Shown piece by piece: positions 5,724-11,983 of a stretch of DNA of 13,179 nt. Below the pieces are notes generated by a model, which saw nothing but the letters and a program-made list of their open reading frames with translations, ran no database searches and had not been told where the DNA came from. Source of the DNA: Eggerthellaceae bacterium (GTDB lineage: Bacteria; Actinomycetota; Coriobacteriia; Coriobacteriales; Eggerthellaceae). Positions within the stretch are counted from its first letter, which is position 1, and each line of letters begins with the position of its first letter. Position numbers and translations under genes: made by a program. The stretch covers positions 1-13,179 of the forward strand of contig JAFUCW010000134.1 of assembly GCA_017459485.1 (NCBI GenBank), given 5' to 3'.

Positions 5724-7010
5724 CTACCGGCTGCGCTCTGCGCTCAGCAGGAAGTCACAAGCGTCAACGATCCGGATTCCGTCTTCGTCCGCTGGGTAAC
5801 TCCCTGACCCTGTGACGACCAACTTTGGATGGGCATCGCGAATCGACCGCAGCGGCGCCAACTCTCGCTCATAGGTACTCTTGTCCTCCATGTTGTCGGT
5901 CACCTGCACATAAAGGCGCTCCGAACCCCTCGTGGCGACGAAATCCACGTCTCCCGCGCGCAGGGACCCAACGTGGACGTCGAATCCCTCGTAGCATAGC
6001 TGATGGAACACTATGTTCTCCAGCATGCGGCCCTGGTCGGCGTCGCGATAGCCTGCCAGATAGTTCCTCAGCCCTGTGTCGACCACGTAGTGCTTGCCGT
6101 TGGTCTTGAGCAGCTCCTTGCCCTTTATGTCGAAGCGCCTCGCAGGGTAGAACAGGTATGCATCGCAAAGCGCTGCCGTGTAGGCATCTACCGTGTCGTT
6201 TGCCGCGCTCAGACCACCCGCTCTGATGGCGTCGGCGATGCTTTTCACGGAGTTCGAGTTGCCCGCATTGTCTGCGAGAAATGCGCAGGTTCGCTCAAGA
6301 AGCTCGGAGCTCGTAAGCCTACGCTGGCCTCCTCTTCTATCCCGCCCGAGGATGTCGCGCACGATAACAGAGTCGTAGAGCGTCTTCATGTACGCGCGGT
6401 GCTCCTCAATTTCGGGCTCCGCAAGCGCCAAAAACGGAAAGCCGCCAAATCTCCTATACAAGCCGAAGAGGTCGGGAAGGACGGCAGGCTGTCCGCCCTT
6501 GCCAAACGCAATGCCCGATGACTCGCCTTTGCCGCGCTCGTAACCGCGGAAAGCCAGGTACTCGCTGAAGGTTAGAGGAAGCATCTCCACCTCCACGTAG
6601 CGTCCGGAGATCAACGTGGAAAGCTCGCTTGAGAGTAGATGCGCATTAGAGCCGGTGATATAGATGTCGCAATCAACGTCCACGCGCAGGGCGTTGACTG
6701 CACGCTCCCAACCCGCCACCTCCTGCACGTCGTCGAAGAAGAGGTATGGCCGCTCAACGTTGCCGATTCGCTTAAGTATCAGGCTATGAAGGCCCTGGTA
6801 ATCAAGGCCGTCGAACTCCATGGACTCCATCTTGAAGATGATTATCCGCTCGTCAGCAACGCCCTGCCGTCTCAGCTCCTCTTGCATCAGCTTGAGCAGG
6901 GACGACTTCCCGCACCTCCGGATGCCGGTTACCACCTTGATAAGGTCCCTATCTTGAAAGGCAACGAGCTGAGAAAGGTAGCGGGGCCGCTCAATCAGAT
7001 GGTTGTCCAT
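5724..7010 (-). CDS. AAA_14/DUF4143-family ATPase
   Basis: The 428-aa product has an N-terminal P-loop: GIRRCGKSS at 29-37 (Walker A), YLFFDD at 89-94 (Walker B; the more common form in this family ends in DE) and ITGSNAHLL at 118-126 (sensor 1), followed by SGRYVEVEMLPLTFSEYL. The C-terminal half matches DUF4143: a winged-helix-like middle and then GDVDFV...LYVQV, a pattern resembling a restriction-endonuclease-like fold. Families of this type (about 400-450 aa) are frequent in anaerobes, scattered by transfer and of unknown role. ATG 7010 follows AGGAG. Its 3' end abuts a truncated PH-like paralogue, and a coding remnant lies upstream, so it appears to be an inserted single-gene unit. Confidence 0.88.
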   Translation of the reverse strand: MDNHLIERPRYLSQLVAFQDRDLIKVVTGIRRCGKSSLLKLMQEELRRQGVADERIIIFKMESMEFDGLDYQGLHSLILKRIGNVERPYLFFDDVQEVAGWERAVNALRVDVDCDIYITGSNAHLLSSELSTLISGRYVEVEMLPLTFSEYLAFRGYERGKGESSGIAFGKGGQPAVLPDLFGLYRRFGGFPFLALAEPEIEEHRAYMKTLYDSVIVRDILGRDRRGGQRRLTSSELLERTCAFLADNAGNSNSVKSIADAIRAGGLSAANDTVDAYTAALCDAYLFYPARRFDIKGKELLKTNGKHYVVDTGLRNYLAGYRDADQGRMLENIVFHQLCYEGFDVHVGSLRAGDVDFVATRGSERLYVQVTDNMEDKSTYERELAPLRSIRDAHPKLVVTGSGSYPADEDGIRIVDACDFLLSAERSR

Positions 7011-7052
7011 AATCGTCTCCTATATGAATTTTATGCAGTATATGCAAGTTTT

Positions 7053-7154
7053 TCATATTGTAGCATGCGATAGAGTCCGGCCGACGATGAGGTCCTGATT
7101 GCCCACATTGGGGAAGAGCTCGTGGATGCCGAGGCGGTGCGCATAGTATTCTTT
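7053..7154 (-). pseudogene. Short coding remnant after the Imm70 gene
   Basis: Directly after the imm70 stop (7155-7153) one frame reads KEYYAHRLGIHELFPNVGNQ and then DLIVGR, ending at TGA 7055. Third codon positions are strongly GC-rich up to about 7070 and lose this bias afterwards, unlike the alternative frames. There is no start codon of its own downstream of the Imm70 frame, so it reads as the C-terminal stump of a lost gene. I recognise no family. Confidence 0.4.
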
Positions 7155-7569
7155 ATAACGAAACGATCTTGACGGGCTCCCCGATTTCTTCCGCCATCGA
7201 CAACGCGGCGTCGAACACCTCGAACAGGTCCTCTCCTTCGCTGGCGACAAAGTAGTTCGACAAATCCGCTATCGAATCGCTTACGCTGTCGCCCCAAGGC
7301 GGCTTTGCGTCCAAGCGCTCTATATCCCAGACGACCTCCGAAGGGGGGAGCTTTTCCAGCTCCTTCTTTATTTGGCTCAATTCGGCTTTCGCTTCGACAA
7401 TCCTCTGAGGGGCGATCTCGCCGCTATAGAGCTCCTTCATAAGACATGGAAACCTGCTTCCCCATTCGCCTCCCTCCAAGTTAACGGCTATCGTGGAAAA
7501 GAAGGAGTGGAGAAAATCCCCGGTGCCAACCGTGTACCAATAGTACTTTGTTTGCAGTCCGACAGACAT
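7153..7569 (-). CDS. Immunity protein 70 (Imm70)-family protein
   Basis: The 138-aa product begins MSVGLQTKYYWYTVGTGDFL, followed by HSFFSTIAVNLEG and WGSRFPCLMKELY. Later blocks are VVWDIE, PPWGDS and SIADLSNYF, and then a helix before a short terminal strand. These blocks match Imm70, an immunity family that neutralises toxin domains of contact-dependent or secreted polymorphic toxins. ATG 7569 has a textbook AGGAGG five bases upstream, so the longer in-frame start at 7632 is rejected. No matching toxin gene lies immediately upstream. It may therefore be an orphan immunity gene, kept to resist neighbours. It sits downstream of another toxin/immunity cassette (8825-7826), as in immunity arrays. 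Confidence 0.82.
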   Translation of the reverse strand: MSVGLQTKYYWYTVGTGDFLHSFFSTIAVNLEGGEWGSRFPCLMKELYSGEIAPQRIVEAKAELSQIKKELEKLPPSEVVWDIERLDAKPPWGDSVSDSIADLSNYFVASEGEDLFEVFDAALSMAEEIGEPVKIVSL

Positions 7570-7588
7570 TGGCTCCTCCTGTTTCATC

Positions 7589-7750
7589 TTAAACCTTGCC
7601 AGCCTGCCTCTGCGGGTCGAACGCGGAGGCAAGTTCCGCCTTGCGCTTCATGACGTAGTCGTATGCCAGAAAGAGAGTAAGTGATCTTTCAATACAAATG
7701 AACAAGAGACGATCAGCGCACAGAGTCTTTATTTGCGTTCTTGCTCCCAT
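7589..7750 (-). CDS. Possible small ORF or toxin-gene remnant upstream of imm70
   Basis: ATG 7750 to TAA 7589 encodes 53 residues. It opens MGARTQIKTLCADRLLFICI, then reads RSLTLFLAYDYVMKRKAELA, and closes with SAFDPQRQAGKV. The last 25 codons show GC-rich third positions typical of the neighbouring genes, while the first half does not. The end lies 19 bp before the start of imm70. No ribosome-binding site precedes ATG 7750. The best reading is a C-terminal stump of a larger gene, possibly the toxin once paired with Imm70, but no toxin motif can be seen. Confidence 0.35.
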   Translation of the reverse strand: MGARTQIKTLCADRLLFICIERSLTLFLAYDYVMKRKAELASAFDPQRQAGKV

Positions 7751-7825
7751 GATGCGTGGTAAATCCACCCGTGAACAACTAGCCCGTCTCTCATCCTGGT
7801 TCGCCGGGGATAATCCTGCTCCGGC

Positions 7826-8377
7826 TCAGAGTGCAATTGTTGAGCGCTCGACTACTACCGCTCTATTGTCATCCGCCCAAAGCTCATCAACAGGATACAG
7901 TCTGGTTGGAGCAGAGTATTTGGGAAGCACCTCGATTGAGATGTCGTCAGCAAACCAAATACCCCGCGCAAAAGAGTACATGTGATATTTTGTGTTGATG
8001 ATGAGCGCCACATCCATCTCGAAAACAAACGCCCCCTCGTCGTGGTTGGCATAATCGCGAACGATTTCGATACCCGTTACAACCTCATCGACAAGGTACT
8101 GCCTTGGCTCGGCCGTAACTCGTGGACGATAGTCGCTCTTCAAGTCGGCATGCGTGCAAGAAAGCCATGTCATTTCATCAAAACCCGCAGGCTCGCCATC
8201 CAGGGAATGCAGGTCGCATGAAACGTCGATAGCAAAACGTGAAAGGTTGAGTCTCAGGTTGCCATCGGTGTATCCTCCAGGCTCCTTGCTTGTGCATTCA
8301 TACGACTTGAGTACTTTACCCTTCATAGAGCGAAGTAGTTCTAGCATTTCGTCTGTGAATCCTGCCCTTATTAGCAC
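7826..8377 (-). CDS. Probable immunity protein of the adjacent toxin cassette
   Basis: The 183-aa soluble protein is unrecognised at family level. It is acidic, with mixed alpha/beta character, and its C-terminal part reads FARGIWFADDISIEVLPKYS.. and LYPVDELWADD. It has no signal peptide or membrane helix. The start is best placed at GTG 8377: the toxin gene's TAA is 8381-8379, one base before it, and AAGAGG sits at the proper distance (8389-8384). TTG 8392 in the same frame is less likely. A soluble acidic gene directly behind a toxin C-terminal domain, in the same AT-richer DNA, is the standard layout of a toxin/immunity pair. The function is inferred from position only. Confidence 0.6.
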   Translation of the reverse strand: MLIRAGFTDEMLELLRSMKGKVLKSYECTSKEPGGYTDGNLRLNLSRFAIDVSCDLHSLDGEPAGFDEMTWLSCTHADLKSDYRPRVTAEPRQYLVDEVVTGIEIVRDYANHDEGAFVFEMDVALIINTKYHMYSFARGIWFADDISIEVLPKYSAPTRLYPVDELWADDNRAVVVERSTIAL

Positions 8378-8378
8378 G

Positions 8379-8825
8379 TTAGACCTCTTCAATAAAATGA
8401 ATCTTCTGGTTTGTTATTACAGGCGATGCGGAATTCGAGATCTCGACAGCGGGGCTGTTCGGAGTGCTGGTAGTTCTCCTAAAAGTCACTGTTGTGCCAT
8501 CGGGGAATCTACAATAAGCATCGACTCCCTTTTTCGGTTCACGTTTAGCACCTTTGCTGATTTCGCCAAAGAACGTCTCCGCTTCATCAAAAGGATCTTT
8601 TGATCTAATGACCCTTCGATTAGGCTTACTCCCTTTTTCAGCAATAAAGCCACTTTCGTCTATTCCATACCTGTCTCGAATTAATTTGATATCGTCTTCT
8701 GTAATTTCCCGACTCGCCCTCTCCTGCGCCTCTTTCTTTCGGGCGACAGCGTTACTTCGATCCTTCGCTTCAACATTGCTTCCTGAATTGCTAGCTTCGT
8801 ATATATTCCCAGGACCACTGCCCAC
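8379..8825 (-). CDS. Polymorphic-toxin C-terminal domain protein (orphan toxin cassette)
   Basis: The product has 148 aa. A low-complexity opening (MGSGPGNIYEASNSGSNVEA) and a charged helix (NAVARKKEAQERA) lead to a C-terminal domain, about 95-148, with FPDGTTVTFRRTTSTPNSPA, VEIS and QKIHF near the end. Strand patterns of this kind (..DGT..T.R..S...SPAVEI....QKIHF) recur at the extreme C-terminus of LXG, WapA/Rhs and CDI toxins. No trafficking module (LXG, RHS, TPS or signal peptide) is present, so it looks like a toxin tip detached from its carrier. The start is GTG 8825, behind AAGGGG and 6 bp after the DUF4417 stop. Base composition is clearly AT-richer than its neighbours (about 37% GC in line 8641-8700), which supports transfer. 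Enzymatic activity is unknown. Confidence 0.55.
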   Translation of the reverse strand: MGSGPGNIYEASNSGSNVEAKDRSNAVARKKEAQERASREITEDDIKLIRDRYGIDESGFIAEKGSKPNRRVIRSKDPFDEAETFFGEISKGAKREPKKGVDAYCRFPDGTTVTFRRTTSTPNSPAVEISNSASPVITNQKIHFIEEV

Positions 8826-8831
8826 GCCAGT

Positions 8832-9590
8832 CTACCCCTTGCGCCCAGGCTTCCGTATAGCGTCTTCAGGCTGAGCCTGCCCTTCCTGCCTGCGCACATA
8901 ACTTGTCCAGTCGGGGTAGCGCACGAACTCGGAGTACTGCCAGTAATCGCCAAAGACATTGTCAGGAGTTGAGCCGTACACCAGCACCACCTCTGGCTCT
9001 AGCCACTCCAACATGGCCTCCAGCCCAGCGCGGAAGTGCCTCTTCTCGTCGGCACTCTTCACCACGCCATAGGAGCCAATCGAGACGATCGAATGCTTCT
9101 CCACGCCAAGGAAAGCGAGCGGCTCGGGAAGGTAGTCTGTGGTGTAGGTGCGCTCGTCGCCCCAGCGCACATTGGGGATAGTATAAACACCACGCGACTG
9201 CATGTAGTAGCCGATGGTGTGGTTGCGGTACTTGTTGATAATCTGGGCGGCAAGCGGCGCGTCCCAGTACATGGACGCGTCGGGCGAGACGAAGGCCTGG
9301 TACCTCTTGAGCGCCTTCACATGGTCCTCCGGCGCGTGCAAAAGGTCGGCGAAATCGACGTCGAGTTCGTACTCGCACACGGCGAAGCGCCTGGGGTCCT
9401 CCACGCGTCCCATCTTCGAGAACGGGACCATGCCTGCGGGCACCTTGATCTTTACGGGCTTCTCGATGACGGGGATGCCCAGCGTGCCGTCGAAACGTGC
9501 GCCCACTACCAGCTCCGGGTTGCACCCGTCGGTGATGTTTGCGCCACCTTCGACCTTTCGCTTCTTTCGTTTTGCTGCAAGGTTTGCCAT
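8832..9590 (-). CDS. DUF4417 domain-containing protein
   Basis: The 252-aa product begins MANLAAKRKKRKVEGGANIT and continues with DGCNPELVVGARFDGTLGIP and VPFSKMGR. Near the C-terminus it has VVLVYGSTPDNVFGDYWQY (about residues 212-230). This layout matches DUF4417, a family of unknown function found in phages, plasmids and integrated elements of Firmicutes and Actinobacteria. ATG 9590 follows AAGGAAAG at good spacing; the open frame up to 9746 overlaps higA and is rejected. The basic N-terminus could contact nucleic acid. It lies 35 bp after higA and just before the toxin cassette, so it may be cotranscribed with higBA. Confidence 0.78.
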   Translation of the reverse strand: MANLAAKRKKRKVEGGANITDGCNPELVVGARFDGTLGIPVIEKPVKIKVPAGMVPFSKMGRVEDPRRFAVCEYELDVDFADLLHAPEDHVKALKRYQAFVSPDASMYWDAPLAAQIINKYRNHTIGYYMQSRGVYTIPNVRWGDERTYTTDYLPEPLAFLGVEKHSIVSIGSYGVVKSADEKRHFRAGLEAMLEWLEPEVVLVYGSTPDNVFGDYWQYSEFVRYPDWTSYVRRQEGQAQPEDAIRKPGRKG

Positions 9591-9625
9591 TGGTCTTTCC
9601 TTGTTGATATCGGTTTGTGACTGTC

Positions 9626-9913
9626 TTATACCGCAAGCGCATCTACATGCGGCAGTTTCGTTGTGTCGATGGTCTTGAGGTCGTAAGTAGTTTGCAAGTT
9701 CAGCCAGAACTCCGCAGTGGTTCCAAGCGCCTGTCCAAGCAACCACGCCATCTCTGTGGATATCGCCCGCCTACCATGGACGATATCCGACACGGCAGAC
9801 TGCGGCCGCCCTATGGCCTTCGATAGGCGGTACTGACTTACACCCATCGGCTCGAGGAACTCTTCGAGCAGGATCTCTCCGGGTGTCGAAATATAGTCGT
9901 TAATGGTAGTCAC
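9626..9913 (-). CDS. higA: HigA-type antitoxin (XRE helix-turn-helix)
   Basis: The 95-aa product reads STPGEILLEEFLEPMGVSQY from residue 9, followed by RLSKAIGRPQSAVSDIVHGR and RAISTEMAWLLGQALGTTAE. PGEIL.EEFL at the start and the single XRE helix-turn-helix (about 26-49) are diagnostic of VapI/HigA antitoxins. It binds and neutralises HigB and represses the higBA promoter. I place the start at GTG 9913, nine bases after GGGGG; TTG 9922 lies too close to that site. Toxin and antitoxin frames overlap by 14 bp (9900-9913), the usual toxin-first higBA order. Confidence 0.9.
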   Translation of the reverse strand: MTTINDYISTPGEILLEEFLEPMGVSQYRLSKAIGRPQSAVSDIVHGRRAISTEMAWLLGQALGTTAEFWLNLQTTYDLKTIDTTKLPHVDALAV

Positions 9914-10184
9914 AGAACTCAACCCCCTTTGCTTCCCCTTCTTCCCATGTAAAGCACAGCCACCATTGGTCGTTAACGCGGATGCTGTACTGGCTCTTTC
10001 TTCTCCCTTTCAGCGGTTCCAGCCTGTTGCCGGGAGGAATGCGAAGATCGCTTAGCGCATGTGCGGCGTCAAGAATCTGAAGCTTGCGATAAAGAGATTT
10101 CCTCGCGTCTGCCGGAGCCCTGCGCGGCGGACAAGAGACAGGATCTTCCCAGAAAAGCTCAATGTCTTTGTCCTTGAACTTCAT
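9900..10184 (-). CDS. higB: HigB-type mRNA interferase toxin (RelE superfamily)
   Basis: The 94-aa product has the HigB signature: RKLQILDAAHALSDLRIPPG at 33-52, NRLEPLKG at 53-60, SIRVNDQWWLCFTW at 67-80 and a final VEFCDYH. This is the ribosome-dependent endoribonuclease fold shared with YoeB/RelE toxins. Length is as expected (about 92-95 aa) and the basic and aromatic positions of the family are present, so it is probably active. ATG 10184 follows GGAG with a short spacer. The promoter at 10214-10242 is one of the clearest in the window. Its operon partner higA overlaps its 3' end. Confidence 0.9.
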   Translation of the reverse strand: MKFKDKDIELFWEDPVSCPPRRAPADARKSLYRKLQILDAAHALSDLRIPPGNRLEPLKGRRKSQYSIRVNDQWWLCFTWEEGEAKGVEFCDYH

Positions 10185-10192
10185 TATCTCCG

Positions 10193-10242
10193 TACCGTTT
10201 CGTTACGATACTGATACTACCGTTATGCAGAAGTATTGTCAA
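10193..10242 (-). promoter_or_regulatory. higBA promoter with repeated operator-like motifs
   Basis: On the minus strand TTGACA (10242-10237), a 17-bp spacer and TAGTAT (10219-10214) form a near-consensus promoter about 30 bp before ATG 10184. The heptamer TACCGTT (+ strand) occurs at 10193-10199 and 10218-10224, 25 bp apart, the second copy overlapping the -10. GATAC occurs twice between them (10207-10211, 10213-10217). These are candidate HigA-binding sites. Confidence 0.72.
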
Positions 10243-10606
10243 TTAGCTTGGATAGCCGTGCGGTCCCATGACCTTCATGACAATTGCAGCTACTGCGCAG
10301 AGCGGGCTACCTATGGGCCAGGGTGAATCTCATGGGACGTCCTTTCATTGCGTCTTATTGTGCTGCCCGCGTGTTTATCGGGCGCTGCCAGTTTGGACGC
10401 AGCAAGCAGATGGCACCACCAACCAGGGATTTCTTGTTTGGATTTGTTGGGCAACTGGCGGTTGCAACCTGGTTGCAAAGGCAAATCGCGATTAGCAATG
10501 TAAGACGAATCACCGTACCCTGTCTTAGCAATTTACATATTGTGTAGTTGCTTTACCAAGCTTCGCCTGCATCTAGCAGCATGTAATTAAACCGCCGGTC
10601 TGCATC
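10243..10606. other. Gene-poor stretch with short repeats
   Basis: No convincing gene is seen. Two overlapping + frames (10268-10495, 10284-10547) lack ribosome-binding sites and coding bias. Short repeats are present: GGTTGCAA at 10460-10467 and 10471-10478; TTAGCAAT at 10492-10499 and 10525-10532; and the inverted pair TAAGAC (10501-10506) / GTCTTA (10522-10527). The segment from about 10570 to 10606 resembles the 3' flank of the intact 4Fe-4S gene (3065-3102), so the duplicated block extends past the stop codon. Confidence 0.5.
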
Positions 10607-10850
10607 CTATAGCGCATCCTGCGAACAGTTCCTCACGCACTCCAGGCACAGGATGCACTCGGTTCCATTCTGGCGGCTGCGCGCATCGTCTAGCATGTCC
10701 ACATCCATCGGGCACACGCTCCCGCACGTCCCGCACTGCACGCACTTGGAGTGATCGCACGTAATGCGAAGCAGCGAGAAGTAGCTCATCGGCTTCAGGA
10801 ACACCGTTATGGGGCATACGTACTTGCAGAACGCCCGGTTGTCCTTAAGC
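10607..10850 (-). repeat. Near-identical direct repeat of 3103-3346
   Basis: Aligned at a constant offset of 7504, this stretch differs from 3103-3346 at about five positions by eye (for example 10620-10621, 10658, 10684, 10821). Just beyond it, divergence jumps to many changes within 30 bp. Both copies have the same orientation. Confidence 0.85.
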
Positions 10851-10969
10851 GCATATGCTATAGTGATCCCGATGGCATAGTAGGCGGCGTTGCCTTTCGA
10901 CAGTCACAATGCGACTGCGATGGCCCCGAAAACTGCGAAGATGGCTAGGGGAAACGCGTACTTCTTCAT
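10607..10969 (-). pseudogene. Broken duplicate of the 4Fe-4S membrane protein gene
   Basis: From ATG 10969 to TAG 10607 this matches the gene at 3103-3921, with two lesions. First, 152 codons (equivalent to residues 27-178) are missing in frame; the junction lies at CGTTGCCT (10888-10895), an octamer that occurs at both deletion ends in the intact gene (3384-3391 and 3840-3847). Second, the codon for Trp22 is TGA (10906-10904). The first Cys pair and most membrane helices are lost. The second Cys pair and all eight ferredoxin cysteines remain, but the Pro after the last one is Ser. A downstream internal start such as ATG 10804 could at most give a 65-aa soluble ferredoxin-like piece, with no evident ribosome-binding site. 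Confidence 0.9.
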
Positions 10970-11171
10970 CGAGTTATCGCAGCCTCCCGCGCTGCTCTTG
11001 TAGTGCCTGATTCATACAGCCCCTCTTCCCGTGGCAGGTAATGAGCCTGACTCCTTACTCCGAAAGCGCGCAAGCAGTATATATGGCGGTGCATGTAGAG
11101 GTAGCTTGGACTAACATATGGTAATGAACCTTGTTGTTATACGGTCCCCGAACGAGAGGAAGGATGTGGCT

Positions 11172-11954
11172 ATGAAGCTCTATGTAATCGATTTAGGCAA
11201 GATCGTCATGATGAACGACAATCCGGTGGTCGATGCAAGCACTGCCGAGGAAGAGAGCGCCATTCCCATCCAGGCCTTCCTTATCGACTCGCCTGCGGGA
11301 TGGGTGCTCTTCGACGCAGGATGCAACCTGGATGGTATGGACGGTGCTTGGCCAGAGGAAATCCGCGCGAACCCCTATGTGTACGAAGACGGCATGACGA
11401 TCGTACGGCGCCTTGCCGACATCGGCGTTGCCCCCGAAGACGTGAAACATCTCGTGCTTTCCCACCTGCATCTCGACCATGTGGGGTGCGCTGTCATGTT
11501 CCCAGAGGCAACGTGGTACGTGCAGCAAGACGAATACGACTGCACGATGGCCGATTACAAGGCAGGCACGCTCGACATGTTCCACCTGAAGTGCGACATG
11601 GATGCCATATGCGCCCAGGAGCGCCACTGGTGCTTCGTCAAAGGCGATCCTGTGGAATTGTGCGAAGGACTGTCGATTTACGACTTTGGTCCGGGGCATT
11701 CTTTCGGCATGCTCGGCTTGCGTATTGACTTGGAATGCGGGACGTTCATCCTTGCCCAGGACACGGTGTATTCTGCGTACCACTTTGGGCCGCCCGCCCA
11801 GTTCTCGGGCGCCATGGTCGACGAGCAGGGCTATCTCGGCACCATCGAGTTCATCCGCAATCTTGCCAACGAGACAAATGCCAAGGTCATCTTCGGCCAC
11901 GACATGGAACAGTTCCGTTCGCTGACCTTGTCGGATGCGGGCTATTACGAATAA
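11172..11954 (+). CDS. AHL-lactonase-like metallo-beta-lactamase hydrolase
   Basis: The 260-aa product begins MKLYVIDLGKIVMM. It carries the metallo-beta-lactamase zinc ligands in order: HLHLDH at 98-103, H176 in GPGHSFGMLGL, D197 in LAQDTVY and H243 in FGHD. Length and the GWVLFDAGCN strand near 43-52 match the N-acyl homoserine lactonase family (AiiA/AttM group), dinuclear zinc enzymes that open lactone rings. Many family members in non-quorum-sensing anaerobes act on unknown lactones or esters, so the substrate is uncertain. ATG 11172 follows AGGAAGGA at good spacing; the upstream in-frame start at 11118 is rejected. No signal peptide is seen, so it is cytoplasmic. The gene converges on the MFS exporter, with 29 bp between the stop codons. 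Confidence 0.85.
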   Translation: MKLYVIDLGKIVMMNDNPVVDASTAEEESAIPIQAFLIDSPAGWVLFDAGCNLDGMDGAWPEEIRANPYVYEDGMTIVRRLADIGVAPEDVKHLVLSHLHLDHVGCAVMFPEATWYVQQDEYDCTMADYKAGTLDMFHLKCDMDAICAQERHWCFVKGDPVELCEGLSIYDFGPGHSFGMLGLRIDLECGTFILAQDTVYSAYHFGPPAQFSGAMVDEQGYLGTIEFIRNLANETNAKVIFGHDMEQFRSLTLSDAGYYE

Positions 11955-11983
11955 AAGGGGACTCGCCTTTCACGCCCCAGCTG

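Noticed and set aside
8681..8959. 92-aa minus-strand frame overlapping the DUF4417 and toxin genes
   Set aside because: It overlaps two better-supported genes, has no ribosome-binding site, and reads as a shadow frame.
10460..10535. Short direct repeats (GGTTGCAA, TTAGCAAT) as CRISPR or attachment sites
   Set aside because: Only two copies each, 8 bp, unequal spacing, and no cas or integrase gene nearby. They are recorded only as repeats.
10268..10547. Two overlapping + frames (75 and 87 aa) in the gene-poor stretch
   Set aside because: No ribosome-binding site, no codon bias and no recognisable motif; probably decayed DNA.
10904..10906. TGA in the broken 4Fe-4S copy read as selenocysteine
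   Set aside because: It replaces a tryptophan rather than a cysteine, shows no adjacent SECIS-like hairpin, and the gene already carries a large deletion.
11954..11970. Possible bidirectional terminator AAAGG..CCTTT between the lactonase and MFS genes
   Set aside because: The stem is only five weak base pairs and neither strand has a proper T-run after it.
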